A DNA stretch of 64,000 nucleotides from Uloborus plumipes (lineage: Eukaryota; Arthropoda; Arachnida; Araneae; Uloboridae): NCBI GenBank assembly GCA_038373865.1, contig JAXGGA010002294.1:62001-126000 (forward strand). The letters run 5' to 3'. Under the pieces are notes generated by a model. It was not told the DNA's origin. It searched no databases and worked only from the letters and a program-made list of their open reading frames with translations. Below, in pieces: positions 1-12,786 of the stretch; within the stretch, counting starts at the first letter, position 1; the number at the start of each line of letters is the position of its first letter. Made by a program: the position numbers and the translations under genes.

Positions 1-1442
1 GCCACTGGGTTGCAGGCTTTTGAACAAGTCTGCAAGAATAACTTTTGATTGGGAGAGAAGAAAGCATAAAATCTTTATTAAAATATATTAATTTTAATCT
101 AATGAAGATTAAATATCGTATTTTTTGGGCTATAAACATTCACAAGTAATAAGTAAAAATATTTTTTTTTTCAATTAGTTTCGCAGATTTGCTGAAGAAT
201 CTTCTACCAGGGCTCTGAATATCTCATGTTTCCAATCAATTTAATTTTTATCTGCTTTACCGATCACAAAATATTTTGATTTTATTCCTCCCTCCCCCAT
301 ACTCTCTTTTCTTCTTTGTTCCACTGAGGATTTCGCGCGAGTAAATTACGCTAACAGACAAAACTATTTCTGTTATGGTTACGGTTTTCAGCCTACTCGG
401 AGCAAACAACTACTTCGAGAGAACTTTCGATCTTTCAGAACTTTGGTTCGAAATAAGTAGAACTGATGCATAAGATTTAGAGTTGGCGTGATTCGGAATT
501 CATTTCGAGCTGGAAGATAATCAGGCGTACATCTTGGCGAGATATATTAGTAGCAGGTATGTTGTTATTCTAATGGCTCATAAATCTGTTTCAGTAGGCA
601 GGGGGAATAGCTTTGGAGAAAAGCCAGCAGGAAACACGGTAAATCCTGTATGGAATAATGAATAGTAACACTCAAACGAGATTTCATCTAAAATTTGACT
701 TATGTGCGTATATTTTCGATCAGATTTTGAAATTAGATTCATGGGTCAATGTTGCAAGAATGGTGCAAATCATGACTCGGTCTTCGGATTTTTTTAAAAT
801 CAATTTTAATAATCACCTCTAGTATATCACACTTTTTACTGCTTCTCCACTTAATGTGGTTGTTTCCCATTTTTCAAAAATGTTGTCTTCCTAAAGAGCA
901 CGGTCGTAAATTAGGAATGAATTACTTTTTTTCTTTAAACTTGACTCATTTTCATTAAAAATAATCTTAAAAGACGCCCAATGCCTGTTTCATTTTCGCT
1001 GTTGTTTCATAAGTAATTTATAAAGAGGTCAAAAATATTTTCCCCAGTTTTATTAAAAGTATCCCACCTTTAAATCATAGGAGTCAAAATGTGATTAAAG
1101 ATAGCGTTTCGAATGCGGCAACGATATTAATTATCGATTTTATAATATCTTTATCGATAATTTTAAAATGAGTTGAGATATATTATGTGGAGTAAATCTC
1201 TTAGCAATAAGATTGTCATCGTTTTTTCAAACAAAGCATTTAAAACTAAATATGAATTTGAATACAAATGAAACCAAAAGTAGTCAACATAAATAAGACA
1301 TTTTTTCAACATTTTGGATAAAGTTAACTTTTGTTTAAAGGAACATTTTAGTAGTATTATAAACTAATTAATACTATTAAAATGTTCCTATAATATTAGT
1401 TTATAATACTAAAGTATTATAAACTAATTCAAAACAAAATAG
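1..1442. other. unassigned AT-rich sequence
   Basis: No coding region, RNA gene or terminal-repeat pair was found here. A GC-richer patch lies at about 310-570 and ends at a GTATGT that could be a splice donor, but nothing confirms an exon. At 1352-1432 an 18-base AT-rich word (agtattataaactaatt) occurs twice directly and once inverted, giving a small hairpin just outside the next element. Confidence 0.5.
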
Positions 1443-3350
1443 AAGCTGAGCCAATATTTTGAAAAGTGCCAATTTGAAGTTGGAGTTCTCTTATTAAAAA
1501 AAATTTTTGCAGAAAAAAATTAATATTGGATTCTAAGTCTAAATTGGGTCTAAATGCAAGAAAATAAAAGGGGGGAGGTCAAGGAAGTTATTTACCCCTC
1601 CTTAGATTACTCACTTTTAAGCCGTTACAGATCTGATGAGTGGTACAGACCTGATGTTAAGGGGTTACAGTACCTCAAAAATGACCAAAAGACCAAAAAA
1701 TTTTTTATTGCTTATTTCAAAAGTAAAAGTTATTTAAAACACTCAGAAAAAAATAGCATTGTTCTAGCTAAATTATTTAAAAAGTTATGAGCGACTTTAG
1801 GGCATGCATGCTATGTGTTCTAATGGAAAAACCAAACTTTAAAGTGCTTTTTCTCGGTGATCAGTTTTTAGTGTTTCTATGTTACTGGAAATGCTAAGGA
1901 ATTTTTTCTATTAAAGATATAACTTTAAAGCAATATTTTTTGCACTCAGGATAATATATTTAACAAAACTGTGCATTGAATAAGCGTTTTATTAATTACA
2001 AAAATTTTTAGAGTTAGTTAAACTTCGAAGAACAAAATTTTCTAAGAATTTTTTACATAAATGGTCACAAAATATTTTCTAATCTAAATATAGGAAAATG
2101 AATGCACAGATTTGTTGAGGTAATCCTTCTGATCATTTCACAAAAAGAAATTTTGAAATTAGTGCAGAAACAAAAAAGCCTTAGGGTTTTAAAAAAATTG
2201 AAATTTTCTTACATTTTTCAAATTTTCAAAAAAAGTTTTCAAAATTTTTAATGTTTGAAAATAAATTATTGATTGTTAAACAAGTGCAGAAACAAATATT
2301 TCAAAGAATTAACTTTTTCAGTTAAATTAAAGAAATTTGCTAGAAAGGTACTGTAACCCCTTAATATAAGCAACATATTTGAGTTTATGCTTTCAGTCTT
2401 CATTAACATCTCTAAAAATGATATCATTTAATTGCATTTTAAACATAGAATTAAGATAATTATATTAATATATATATATTAGTTAAAAAATCAAATTTCA
2501 TTATAAAAAAGCATTTCTTGGAAATAACAATGCGCGATCAGGTTTTTAGATAAAATAAATTATGAGATTACCAAATCCAAGCTAATAAAACATTTGTTTT
2601 GTTTTGAAACAACACACAGCTTCAACTTTTTCAAGTTTTTTTTAATTTCCGAGTCGATCGTGCTAAACCAAAATCAAACGCGTGGTTTTTTAGCTTGTAA
2701 TAAAGGACTATATTTATATGTAAAATAATTTTCAAAATAATAAAAACTGCGCATTTCAGCGCGTGTTACCGATCTGATGACTTAAATGACACACATTTTA
2801 TAAAATCACTTTAAAAAATCTTACCTACAATTTTTGATGCAGAAATGCAAATTTCTAATTACGATGCGATAAAACATCCTACCAGGTACTCAGTATCACG
2901 TGGTATAGGTGCAGGAAATGATTTTGGGAGTCTAAACATAGATCGGTAGTTAATTTTACCGTTCTGACGGCGGAACTTGGGACACGCTTATTTCGCATCG
3001 GCTAGAAAATCAGAAATCGATTAAAACAAAAATGAAGTAAAATGTTAACAAAGGGGTAAAAATAGAATCGTTTTTTGTGCAAGTGCGTCTTTTTGGGGAA
3101 GTTAGAAAGTGCGCATGACCTGTTTGCATGCTAAGCTTTGCTACTGGGGACACGTTACCGATCTGATTTTTGATGTATAAAAACAATATTTTATGAAGAA
3201 AAAAATTTTTTTTCTGGTGTTATTAGATGAAACGAAAGCAAAACCTTATCTTCTTTCTGGGGAAAATATTTTTTTTAACTAGTTATTGAAATACTAGTGA
3301 AAATTCACTTGGAACTCAAATTGGCACTTTTCTAAATATTAGCTCAGCTT
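1443..3350. mobile_element. inverted-repeat element with repeated internal motif
   Basis: The ends form an inverted repeat of 35 bp with two mismatches (1443-1477 against 3316-3350, starting AAGCTGAGCYAATATTT). Inside, a motif close to GTTACAGATCTGATG occurs near both ends: about 1624, 1642, 2764 and 3154. A second word, GGGGTTACAGTACC, is present at about 1661 and inverted at about 2347. No transposase can be read; the 78-codon ORF at 1554-1790 runs over the motif copies and looks fortuitous. I see no clear target-site duplication, so the true ends may lie slightly outside. The layout (short motif repeated inside both ends) resembles the elements at 22.4, 49.8 and 54.1 kb, but the terminal sequence differs. 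Confidence 0.5.
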
Positions 3351-3638
3351 GTTACAGACACTCGATATCGATAGTTTCAGAAATAATGTAATGTCGGAAT
3401 GAAAGTCGCATTTAAACTTTACCTCACAAACAATCTATTTTCCTAACAAGTTATGATCCAATTCTTTAAATGGCCGTTAAAACGATCGCAGCTTAATGGC
3501 TAATATAGAGATTAAGAACACGCGCTCTTTCTCCAATAATCATTTCTCCCACCTCATGGCACTTCAGTCTCTTTAGGTCTCAGGAAGTGCACATATAAAA
3601 TTTTGTAAAAATATCTCTTACCGTTTTGATTTTACAGG

Positions 3639-4272
3639 TGTTCCACCTACTGGAACACTGCACCGTTAAAGCTGTAAAGCACGTCAGAGTAAGTGTTGCA
3701 GTGAAGCGTGCAAAAACTGCATATTTTTAATATAAACAAGAAATTTGATAATTTACACTTATGTAGAAGATTTAGCATTACCCAGGGTGCACCACGAGGA
3801 AGACTGCTACTCTACACCTCGTCCCCCCCCCCCAAAAAAAGTTTATTTTGATTAGAAATGAATTGGTCATGTACAACATTTTAATACAATTCCTACATAT
3901 AATTCCTGATGATCTTGCCATTTTTTTTTCTTCGTGAAATTTTTGGAAGCATGTATTCAGATAATATCAACCGAACAGAATAAAATGAGTGATCGAAACA
4001 CAAAAGAGAGAGCAAAAGAATCACGTTGCTCTAAGTGAATATAACTTGAGCTACTAATAAAATCCCTTTCTAACCCCTCCTGACAAAATACCAGACACCC
4101 ACAGAATGTATACAACATTTGAAATAAAACATACCCACCTCTGCTGTATTTTATGTAGACCTCTTTCACCCCCAAGAGGGAACAGAAAACGTAAAAACGC
4201 GTCTCTGCGCTCCAATGCTGGAAAGCGCACTTTGAGAAGCAAGAGCGTTGCAGTGTTCCAGCTAATGGAACA
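3639..4272. mobile_element. short TIR element (MITE-like), 634 bp
   Basis: Both ends carry a small palindrome built on TGTTCCA...TGGAACA followed by CTGCAMCG. The left end at 3639-3665 matches the reverse complement of the right end at 4246-4272 at about 21 of 27 positions. No transposase is present; the ORFs inside are short and overlap on both strands. A run of C then A at about 3824-3840 is low complexity. No target duplication was recognised, so superfamily is unassigned. Confidence 0.5.
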
Positions 4273-6942
4273 CAATGTTTTCTTCTGCGATTATGAGTTC
4301 GTTTTTGATTTTAAAAATATAAATTTGCTTTCAATAAATACTTTGATGTGTAGCCTATAATATAAGACGGAAATTTTTTTTTTTGTAGATTTTTTTTTAA
4401 TCGGAAAAAAATTATACAATTTTTTAAAGAAAATTAATGAGATCAAATAATCCACCATAGTTAATTATTGAGTAGCCTCTGTTGTGGTGGTGCCATCTAT
4501 AGTTATAAAGAAGAGTTAAAAGAATACTTTACTTCAATTTTGATCCATTTATTGTTAATCAAGCAGGAATTAAAACCATATTTCATCCGATACATACAAT
4601 CGAAATTGAGACCGGAGATGCGACATTTTTATGTCTTTTGGAGCGAAGAAAACATCTTTTTCATTATTTTGATCTTATGAATGACTCTCATAAATCTATT
4701 TTAGCGAAAATCGTTTGACTGTCGCTGCAAAATAAATTTTCTTTCGGTATTTATGCATGTTTTAATTGTATCTGATATTGAAGAGTGTCAAATCTAAAAT
4801 AATGTGCTTCAATGAATTCATCTTCTTACTGTTTTTTCGCCAGCTATAGTTGTTTTTTAGTTTTTGCTTTAATCTTTATTTATCTAAAATGAGGTTCTCC
4901 TATTTAAGGTGCATTTCGACACTAGGGAGACCCTGGGTTTTTAAAGAACACCCTTTGGAATCGAGATGTGCCCTCTAGTGCTGCGTATGGGAATGACTGC
5001 TATGGAGTAACTCAAGAGTGCTGGGCATCACTGTTAACCAAAGTTCGAGAAAATTCAGAAATTGAGCAGGAAAATTTAATATAGTAAAAGTTCATCAAGT
5101 AAGTTTTTCTTACTATGTAAAAACTGAAGTGTAAGACTGCCATTGACTACAATAATTAATTTTGACCATATCCTTATTGTTTGTAAGTTTCCAAACCACT
5201 AACAAGTAAGATCGGACATTTTGCAACACAGCTATATGCACAAAATGGTCCATAGTTAGTCAGTACAAACTTCTTTATACCAATGTATTCTTCTGGGAAA
5301 TTTTGACGTTCTGATTTTATATTTAAAGTCGTGTCTGGAAAATATATTTTATTTCATACCAGCATTATTATTCTTACTATTTGTTTTGTACATTTTTGTC
5401 ATTTGCTGTGGCGTTCTAATTGCTGGGTAGAGGTTAGTGTTTGGGAATATATGATCGGGGGTTTCAATAGTCCTGTATAGAAAACGCAACCACACCCAGT
5501 TTCCATGCAACAAATATCCGTGATCGAGCTTTAAAGAGAAGGGGATCTAGTGCATTGTTAGTGAGTGTATCGTCTGTTAATAGTTTATCTCTCTAGGGCA
5601 TTGGATTGCTCATGTCTCTCACAACATCAATTATTTTTGATTTCATCTACCGCCCAGTAGGTACCTGTCAATTATTTCGCAGAAAGGGAGAAGTGGACAT
5701 TTAGATTTTATGTTTTTATTATTTTTATTTTATTCATGGTGTTATGAAACTAAACCAAATCTTCTTTGTGTGACATAAATAATGAACAAAAATTTTCCGG
5801 AAAAGTAAATACCCTCACATATTATCCAGTTGATTCATTACTTTCCCTTAAGGTATCGAACTGTCTCTAACATAAGTTCCATTTGTAAAATCATAATAAC
5901 CCTAGTAATGCTAAGGATGAATACTTGACAAGTTTATTGATAAGTATTATTTGGTTGGGAGCAATAACTTATAAAAAAGAATACTCTTGACGGGGCATAA
6001 TTAGTTTTTACAATGCGTGGAGGAAGGAATGCCTAGGATGAAATTATCCATTAGACATGCCGAAAGTTAGGCTACAGTTAGACCAAAATGTCTTCATATC
6101 AAAGTGAAAATAGTCTTAAGGAGGGATTGGCATTTTATGTTATTGAAAAATCGAAGTGAGCTTTATAAATTACAATTTTCAAAAAAAGTTTGTGGTATGA
6201 CAGTTTTGTCACGGGAGTCTTTCAATGTAAACATTTCTGCAGACATTAAATCTCATCAAATACATCGAGACTTTTGCTATCTTCTAACATTGTCTAAAAA
6301 CAATTTGAGTTAAAAAAGATATACCATGTATTCCATAATGAACTACAAATGGTCCCAAAGTTTTTACTTCAAATTGATTGTGCTTTGTGTTTTAGTTTTG
6401 CTAACTATTGCATATTTATTTCTGAAAAAAAAAGTCACCTCGTTCTACTTTCTCATGCTTTCTGTTGTAGATATCTTTTCCCCGCTACTAAAGGATTAAA
6501 ATACTTAATCACCGTGTAGTTTAAATAATCTAACTCTAACATATAGTTTTCAACACTTTTTCATGCTTCGACCACCGAAAGGAATATTACATCAACCATA
6601 AACCACTATCTAAATCCTCACAAAATCTTCTAGTTTAATTAGTGGTAAAACATATTACTTAATAACTTTATTTAATAGCTTAAAATTACCTAATAGCTTT
6701 TTTTCCCTTAATTCAACCATGAAATTTAAATGGAAAAACTACAGGACTTGCAACACCTGCGCCTGGTTTAGATTCTAAGAGATATTAATATATTAGCTAT
6801 CACCGCCGGCAATATTTTGGCAGCTAATAGATATTAACGTAAAATACTCCCCCCCCCCTCTTGCTTAAGCATTGATTAAAATACTGTCGTGAAAGAACGT
6901 AGTAAGTACCATTTTTAAATAAATTAATTAAATAAAATACAA
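4273..6942. other. unassigned sequence, no gene seen
   Basis: About 2.7 kb of AT-rich sequence. ORFs at 4468-4680 and 6104-6313 are short, lack recognisable domains and are at the length expected by chance. I see no tRNA-like box, terminal repeat pair or tandem array. Confidence 0.5.
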
Positions 6943-6944
6943 TA

Positions 6945-7320
6945 CACTGTTAAAAATTTTCCTGAAATTTTACGGTAAAAGTTACTGGCATCCATGTTGC
7001 CAGTAACTTTCACCGTAAAATCCAATTTTACTGTAAAATTTTACGGTAGAAAAAAGTAGAGTTAAAAAATTCAAAAAGCTAGGATCGAACCTATGACGCA
7101 GCTATCGCACTTCGCTTCTCTATCCACTGTACCGAATAGACCACACATGGCAAACAGAAATGAGTATTATGTGCTTCGCTCAGTAAGTCACGTGGTTTAT
7201 CAACTGGCGCTGTAATCGTTTCTTTTTTATGGTACAATTTACTGTAAATATTTTAGTTACTGTAAATGCAACATTTTACAGTAATATTTACCATAAAAGT
7301 TTCCTGAATTTTTAAGAGTG
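6945..7320. mobile_element. TA-flanked MITE carrying a tRNA-like module
   Basis: Flanked by TA on both sides (6943-6944 and 7321-7322). Ends are inverted copies: CACTGTTAAAAATT at left and its near complement at right, extended by a subterminal segment rich in TTTTACGGTAAA / TTACTGTAAA. The TA duplication and short TIR suggest a Tc1/mariner-mobilised non-autonomous element. The central part is unrelated to the arms and is a tRNA-like block (see 7079-7142). Confidence 0.6.
7079..7142 (-). repeat. tRNA-like (SINE-head-like) block inside MITE
   Basis: Read on the minus strand this has an A-box-like stretch (GGTACAGTGGATAGAG) and, about 35 bases on, a B-box-like GGTTCGATCC (complement of 7082-7091). 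The T arm is one base short of a normal tRNA and no proper acceptor stem can be drawn. It is therefore a tRNA-derived relic rather than a working tRNA gene. Confidence 0.45.
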
Positions 7321-7322
7321 TA

Positions 7323-8346
7323 TGTTTGTATCTAATGCACGATTTTTTAAAACACATGATTGTTTTTTTTATGCCCTTAGTTACGATAAAATTGCGAATT
7401 GATTTTTAAAAGAAAACTAATATAACGCCGGAGAAAGTATAAATACTTTTGTGCTTAGAAAGAAAAGCACTTTTGTCGGATGTCTCTACATCCGTAAGCT
7501 TACATTTTGTGCATTGAAAAAGGCGTTTCTTGTTATGCTTGTAACGCCAAAACACGTGTCTGCTTATTCTGGCGCATTTCTGTTTTTTTTTTTTGAAATT
7601 GTATGTTTTCAGTTTAATGTAGTCAGTTAATTTTCTGTATGCTTATTGCAAACAATTTAATGACAAAACTATTATACTTCTCTGATTTTCAAAATTTTCT
7701 GGTTTTATTTTCACACGAGTGAGACGATCTTATCTTACAACTGCATATAGAATTATCGCTGTTTAGGTCATTATTTTCTCCAGTTCCCGAGAAAAAGCTT
7801 CACGAAAGGAGCAAATGAAGCCCTCGAATCTGTCTTCATTTGGAAAGATCCTTGGATGCAGAGGTTGAGAAAACATGACTGCTACAACTTGCTAACGAGA
7901 ATAAATGAAAGAAGGTTGAATGAATGCTCTACGCAAGAACTGTCTGTTGTGGGATTCGGGGGATGTCTTGGGATCGAAAGGGAAAGAAATTTCCGACATC
8001 TTCTTAAAGCTGGAGAGATGAATTTTATCACATACCGCATCTTTTTGACTGTTTTTATTTAGGAGCTTCATGAAGCTAATGAAGACGAGATTTAAATATA
8101 TTTTCATAAAGCGATTTAAATTTTAAAGTACAGCTTTATGGATTTTAGAAACAATGGTGAAAGATCTGATGTGAAAGAAAATGAACTAAAAAATTAGTTG
8201 CATGGACAAACTACATTCATTAGAAATCAATAAAACAATATCGAAAATGCCTTTGATAGATTAAAAGATTTCACGAGTCAGGATTTAAGTTTTTAAACAG
8301 TGCTCATTTTCACTTTTAAAGTTCATTTTTTTATGCATTTCTAAGC
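7323..8346. other. unassigned sequence, no gene seen
   Basis: AT-rich with no repeat pair. The ORFs at 7856-8062 (+) and 7892-8107 (-) are overlapping shadows of one GC-richer stretch. The plus-strand product has no domain I recognise. I cannot exclude a host exon here but have no positive sign of one. Confidence 0.4.
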
Positions 8347-8348
8347 TA

Positions 8349-9386
8349 TACAGAATGTTTCAGAATTCAACGGCAAAAATTTAAGGGGAGATACTACACA
8401 CCAGGACAAATAATATGACATAAAAAAGTGGGGGTCCAAAATGATTTCCGACGGAGATAGGGGCGGTTAAAGTTTAGGGTCAAAAATTTCAACAATTTAT
8501 AAAACACGGAAAAATTGATCGATTCTTTCGCCGTTTTCACTAAAAATATTCTTAATAGATGTTCTTTCTCGAAAAAAAAATGATGAAGATTAATTTCAAA
8601 AATTGTCGACAAAGGGCGCTTTAGACTTTCGAGCTAAAAACAACTACTTTTTACCTTTTTTTTTTTTTTTTTTTGTATTTTCGTAACAGATTCCGAAAGT
8701 TTAAACTCAAACTTAAATTTTGAGCCCAAAATATCAACTTATTACGGATATTAAGTAGCGAAAAACTGGGATCAAATGTAAAAATAGCGTGTTTTTCTGG
8801 TTTGAAACTTGCCGTTTCGTGTAAAAAAAAAAAAATATCTGGCGACACTAATAATGCGAAAATAAAATCAGATGCACACTTTCCAAACTTAAAAAAAAAA
8901 GTATATTATTATTATTTTTTTTTTACACGAAACGGCAAGTTTCAAACCGGAAAAACACGATCTTTTACGTTTGGTCCGAGTTTTTCGCTACTTACTACTC
9001 GAAATAAGTTGATATTTTGGGCTCAAAACTTAAGTTTGAGTTTAAACTTTCGGAATCTGTTACGAAAAAAAAAAAAAAAAAACGTAAAAGTAGTTGTTTT
9101 TAGCTCCAAAGTCTAAAGTGCACTCTGTCGACAATTTTTGAAATTAATCTTCATCAATTTTTTTCGAGAAAGAACATCTATTAAGAATATTTTTAGTGAA
9201 AGCAGCGAAAGTATCGATCAATTTTTCCGTGTTTTATAAATTTTTGAAAATTTTGACCCTAAACTCCCCCCCCCCTATCTCCGTCGGAAATCATTTTGGA
9301 CCCCCACTTTTTTGTGCCATATTTTTTGTCCTGGTGTGTAGTATCTCCACTTAAATTTTTGCCGTCGAATTCTGAAACACCCTGTG
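8349..9386. mobile_element. foldback element, arms of about 480 bp
   Basis: A palindromic element flanked by TA (8347-8348 and 9387-9388). Left arm about 8349-8830 and right arm about 8925-9386 are inverted copies with scattered substitutions. The outer ends are TACAGAATGTTTCAGAATTC on the left and CACAGGGTGTTTCAGAATTC read inward from the right. The short loop is A/T homopolymer-rich. ORFs at 8394-8612, 8651-8848 and 8802-9116 are readings of the two arms and are not genes. TA flanks fit Tc1/mariner-type insertion; the superfamily is not certain. Confidence 0.75.
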
Positions 9387-9419
9387 TAGTTAAACTCTCT
9401 GTTTTTCTAAAAAATATAA

Positions 9420-9679
9420 TTGAATCGTTTATTTCGAAAAGGTAACATCTCTATTTTGATCTCCTCTGTTTCTTTAGAAAATTAAACAGCGCACGGTTAT
9501 ATTTTTGAATGTCATAATCAATGAAAAAATGCCTTTAGTTAAGTACACAATTACTGCAATAATTTACTAAATAACCATTGATTATGACATTCAAAAATAT
9601 AACCGTGCGCTGTTTAATTTTCTAAAGAGACAGAGGAGATCAATATAGAGATGTTACCTTTTCGAAATAAACGATTCAA
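9420..9679. repeat. near-perfect hairpin, 104-bp arms, 52-bp loop
   Basis: 9420-9523 is the reverse complement of 9576-9679 with only two mismatches by eye (102 of 104). The 52-base spacer at 9524-9575 is unrelated. It begins TTGAATCGTTTATTTCG. Such high arm identity means either a young insertion or arms kept equal by conversion. No ORF lies within. It may be a short foldback MITE. Confidence 0.85.
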
Positions 9680-12056
9680 TTTAAGGGGCAAGTGGATAAA
9701 GGTGATAGGTGACCATTCTTCAAATTTTTAGAAAAAGCTTTCAAAAAAAAAATATATTGTGTAATTTTTTCTAATTGATTTTTCTCAACGGATAAAACGG
9801 GGTCATATTCTTAGTTATCAAACATTTCTGTGACAAAGGGGACATGACACTGGTAGATTTATCACATTCATCTATGGCAAAACGTAAGTTTTAAAAATTG
9901 TTACATATGACCTTTATGTAATTGCCCCTTCAATTTTGCATACATTTCAGCTCCTCTTTCCAGATGTTTTATTAAATAAAAAAAATATTTTTTTTCATAA
10001 TACATGTTAAAAAATCACAAAAAAACAGTGAAATTTTCTTTTTAAATGTTGTTTTATTACGCGATTTGAAGATTTTACCCATTTCATGTTTGTTTTTAAG
10101 TTTTTACCAATCGCAACTTTTATGCATCAGAGCTACTAGAAAAAAAAAAAAAATGTTTTCCTTTTTCATGCTTAATAAAATTAAACTCCACCTCTGAAAA
10201 AGTAAAATAAACAAACAATTTTATTGCTGTATAGAAAGTTAAACACGCAAATGTATATTGTTACCATACAAAAATGTGAAAAGTTTCCGAACTTAGAAAT
10301 TTGGATTACCAGACCAATGTTCTAAAATCTAAGCTATCAAGCACATCTGTTTCGATTTAGGCAAGTGCACTTAAAGCTTTTTAAATGCAAGCGTCTTCAG
10401 AAAAAAAAATCTTTTTGCGAGGAAAATAAATAGTTACAAATTTTCACGGAATTTGAATGTTACTTTAATTACACCTCAATTGTTTCTTGGATTGATACAA
10501 ATGTTTTAAAAAAAGTTAAAATTGACGTCGTTTCTCATGTCGGTGGTCTATTTTAAGAAATTTTTCTCGAGATTAAATTGGAAAAAAGGCTATTCTGTAA
10601 AATACATACACCATAAAAAAACCCACTCACTTCTGATGTAAGAGCAAAATGCAAGAGACATCTAAATTCTTTCCAAGTCAGAAATTGTTTGTGGGAATGA
10701 CTCAAGCTGCTGTAATACCACTGATGAAACTAACGTTTCTGGATTTATACGTTGTCATAGAAACTAAAAGCACTCTAAATATAAGCATCTTACGTTTTTC
10801 TCCAAAAAGAATATTCTGCGGCTGCATGGACATACGAGATGATATTCTCTGAAACATTTTCATTTTAAAATAGTTTTCAGTGCATCAGAATTACTTTTCA
10901 CTGGCATTCATTTGTACCGAATACGAGACGATTGTTTCACTATTTCGAAATGACTTTTGAAATTAAGTGTGTAGTTGCTTCTACCTCATCGTAATCACAT
11001 TTATTAAGACAATGAAATTATTTGCGGTCTTGCTTTTACTTTTCATTTATTGTTTGACTTTTGAAAGAGCATTAGTCATCGGGCTAAACATTTGTGCATG
11101 AATAAAACTCTGTCAATCTGCACGTGAGTGAAATTTTTACGCTTTTCATTCCCAGAATGGTGGCGGTTCCTTAGTCAAAAGTAGTACTTTTAGTCACTGA
11201 TATCGATAGAATAAGCAAGAATAAAACAAAACAAAACAAATAAATAAATAAATAACATTGGGTCCGAAAACAAATTCCTTTTTCCAGTAGTTAACCTAAA
11301 ATTGATTTTTAAAATGTCAGATTTCAAATGACGTCATAAGCGGAGAAACTTTGTTGAAAAGAAAAGATCATGCATTAACAATTTTGGATCTCTGGTTACC
11401 CCAGCTCCACAACAATGAAAAGCTGACTCAAAATGGCTGCTCGTCTATAGAGTGGCCTTTTTTGGAGCGTTTTGTCCACTTATGATGTCAGCAGCGAAAA
11501 TGAAACAGCGACTGAGCGTCTTTTGAGATCATTTTTTTAAGAAAAAAATAAGTCAAATTTTGAAAAAAAAGAGAAAAACAAAGAATTCATCTCATGTTTG
11601 ACAGTGTTCTTTTAGATTATTTTCCTTTCTTATTTAAAAAAAACGGGAATCACCTCCATTTTAAGCTTTGGCTTTTGATTGTGATGTATTCAAATCTGAG
11701 AAGTCAATATGTATCATAATATGAAATATCAAGTTTCTAAAAAGAAGACGTTGAGTAACGTTAGCAGACTGCCAATTTGAAAGTGGGACTACACGATGCC
11801 TGAGGTCTAAAAGAAAAACAATGTAGAAGATGATGCAAAGTTGGATTACAGTTCTGCTGAAGAGAAAACCCCATTAAAACTATAATTTTCAGCTCGTTGG
11901 ATTCGAAGCTATGCCCCCCTCCCTCCAGCTAAAAGCCAGAGTATAAAATTGAGAACAGAAAGTGCATATATGTCCGCAAAAATGTCTCATTTCTGAACTC
12001 AATAAATTACCCAAAACAGCTGTTTTTTTAAAGGTGTTTTGGGCAAAATTTCCAAC
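9680..12056. other. unassigned sequence, no gene seen
   Basis: About 2.4 kb without terminal repeats or a credible ORF. The 67-codon ORF at 10649-10852 shows no known motif. A (AAAAC)n/(AAAT)n stretch lies at 11226-11255. Confidence 0.5.
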
Positions 12057-12786
12057 TGTCGGTAACTCTTATTCCAAAAGCAAATAAATCACTTGAATCA
12101 TGCTTCACAAAGAAAGCATCTTTATTTGCGACACTCTGGCGAATTCAACACACACAATGCGAACAACTACAAGAAGTCACATTGCAACAAGAACACGAGC
12201 ACCAACCGGCAGACAGAATAAGCTATCTTAACCCATTAATGCCTAAGGTCCCTTTTTAGGGACGATCCAAAAAAGGGTCTAAATTTCCCCAAAATGAACA
12301 TTTCAACCAAATAATAGTGCTCAATTAGTACCTTGGTATTATTTTAATTCGTTTTTAACAGATTGCAGCGTATAACCATTGTAAAGTGTGTTCTGTAGCA
12401 GTTTTAATATGATCTTTATCAAAAATTATACCTTTCACAATCTCAAGAAAAAAAGCTAAGTTTTTAAAGTTATTCCCAGTTTCCCAGTTTATGTTAATTT
12501 CTGATTTTATTTCTTCTTATAAAATATCTTTTTAAATATTATATCGTAGGCAGAAAAACATTTTAGTAAAAAAAGTATTTACCCTTTGGGGCTATCGTAA
12601 CTTTTAAGGGACGATGTTTTTTCCCTTAATAAAACAATTATTTTTTACATAATATTTTTTTAAATATTTTTTCTGTCCATTAAACACTGTTTGTAACCAG
12701 TATACAAAATATCATTGGGAAAAAAAAAGTCAGGCATTAATGGGTTAAGTAAACTTAGGCCGCGTAGCGGCGGTTGTAGTGTTACA
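12057..12786 (-). repeat. possible solo or partial LTR interrupted by a MITE
   Basis: Read on the minus strand and ignoring the MITE at 12232-12744, this is a sequence of about 213 bp that starts TGTAACACTACAACC, contains an AATAAA and ends TTACCGACA. It therefore has TG...CA termini and an internal polyadenylation-like signal. No target duplication matches at its edges and no primer-binding site is convincing, so this is only a candidate. Confidence 0.25.
12232..12744 (+). mobile_element. piggyBac-like MITE, copy 1
   Basis: Flanked on both sides by TTAA (12228-12231, 12745-12748), the target duplication of piggyBac-type transposons. Termini are CCCATTAATGCCT and its exact inverse AGGCATTAATGGG. 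Just inside the left end is a hairpin-forming GTCCCTTTTTAGGGAC. No ORF. Three related copies occur at 13608, 14497 and 61728. Confidence 0.8.

Noticed and set aside
8802..9116. 104-codon plus-strand frame
   Set aside because: Runs across the loop and right arm of a palindrome and through A runs.
12057..12786. Confident solo LTR
   Set aside because: TG...CA ends and AATAAA are present but flanks do not match as a target duplication; kept only as a low-confidence feature.
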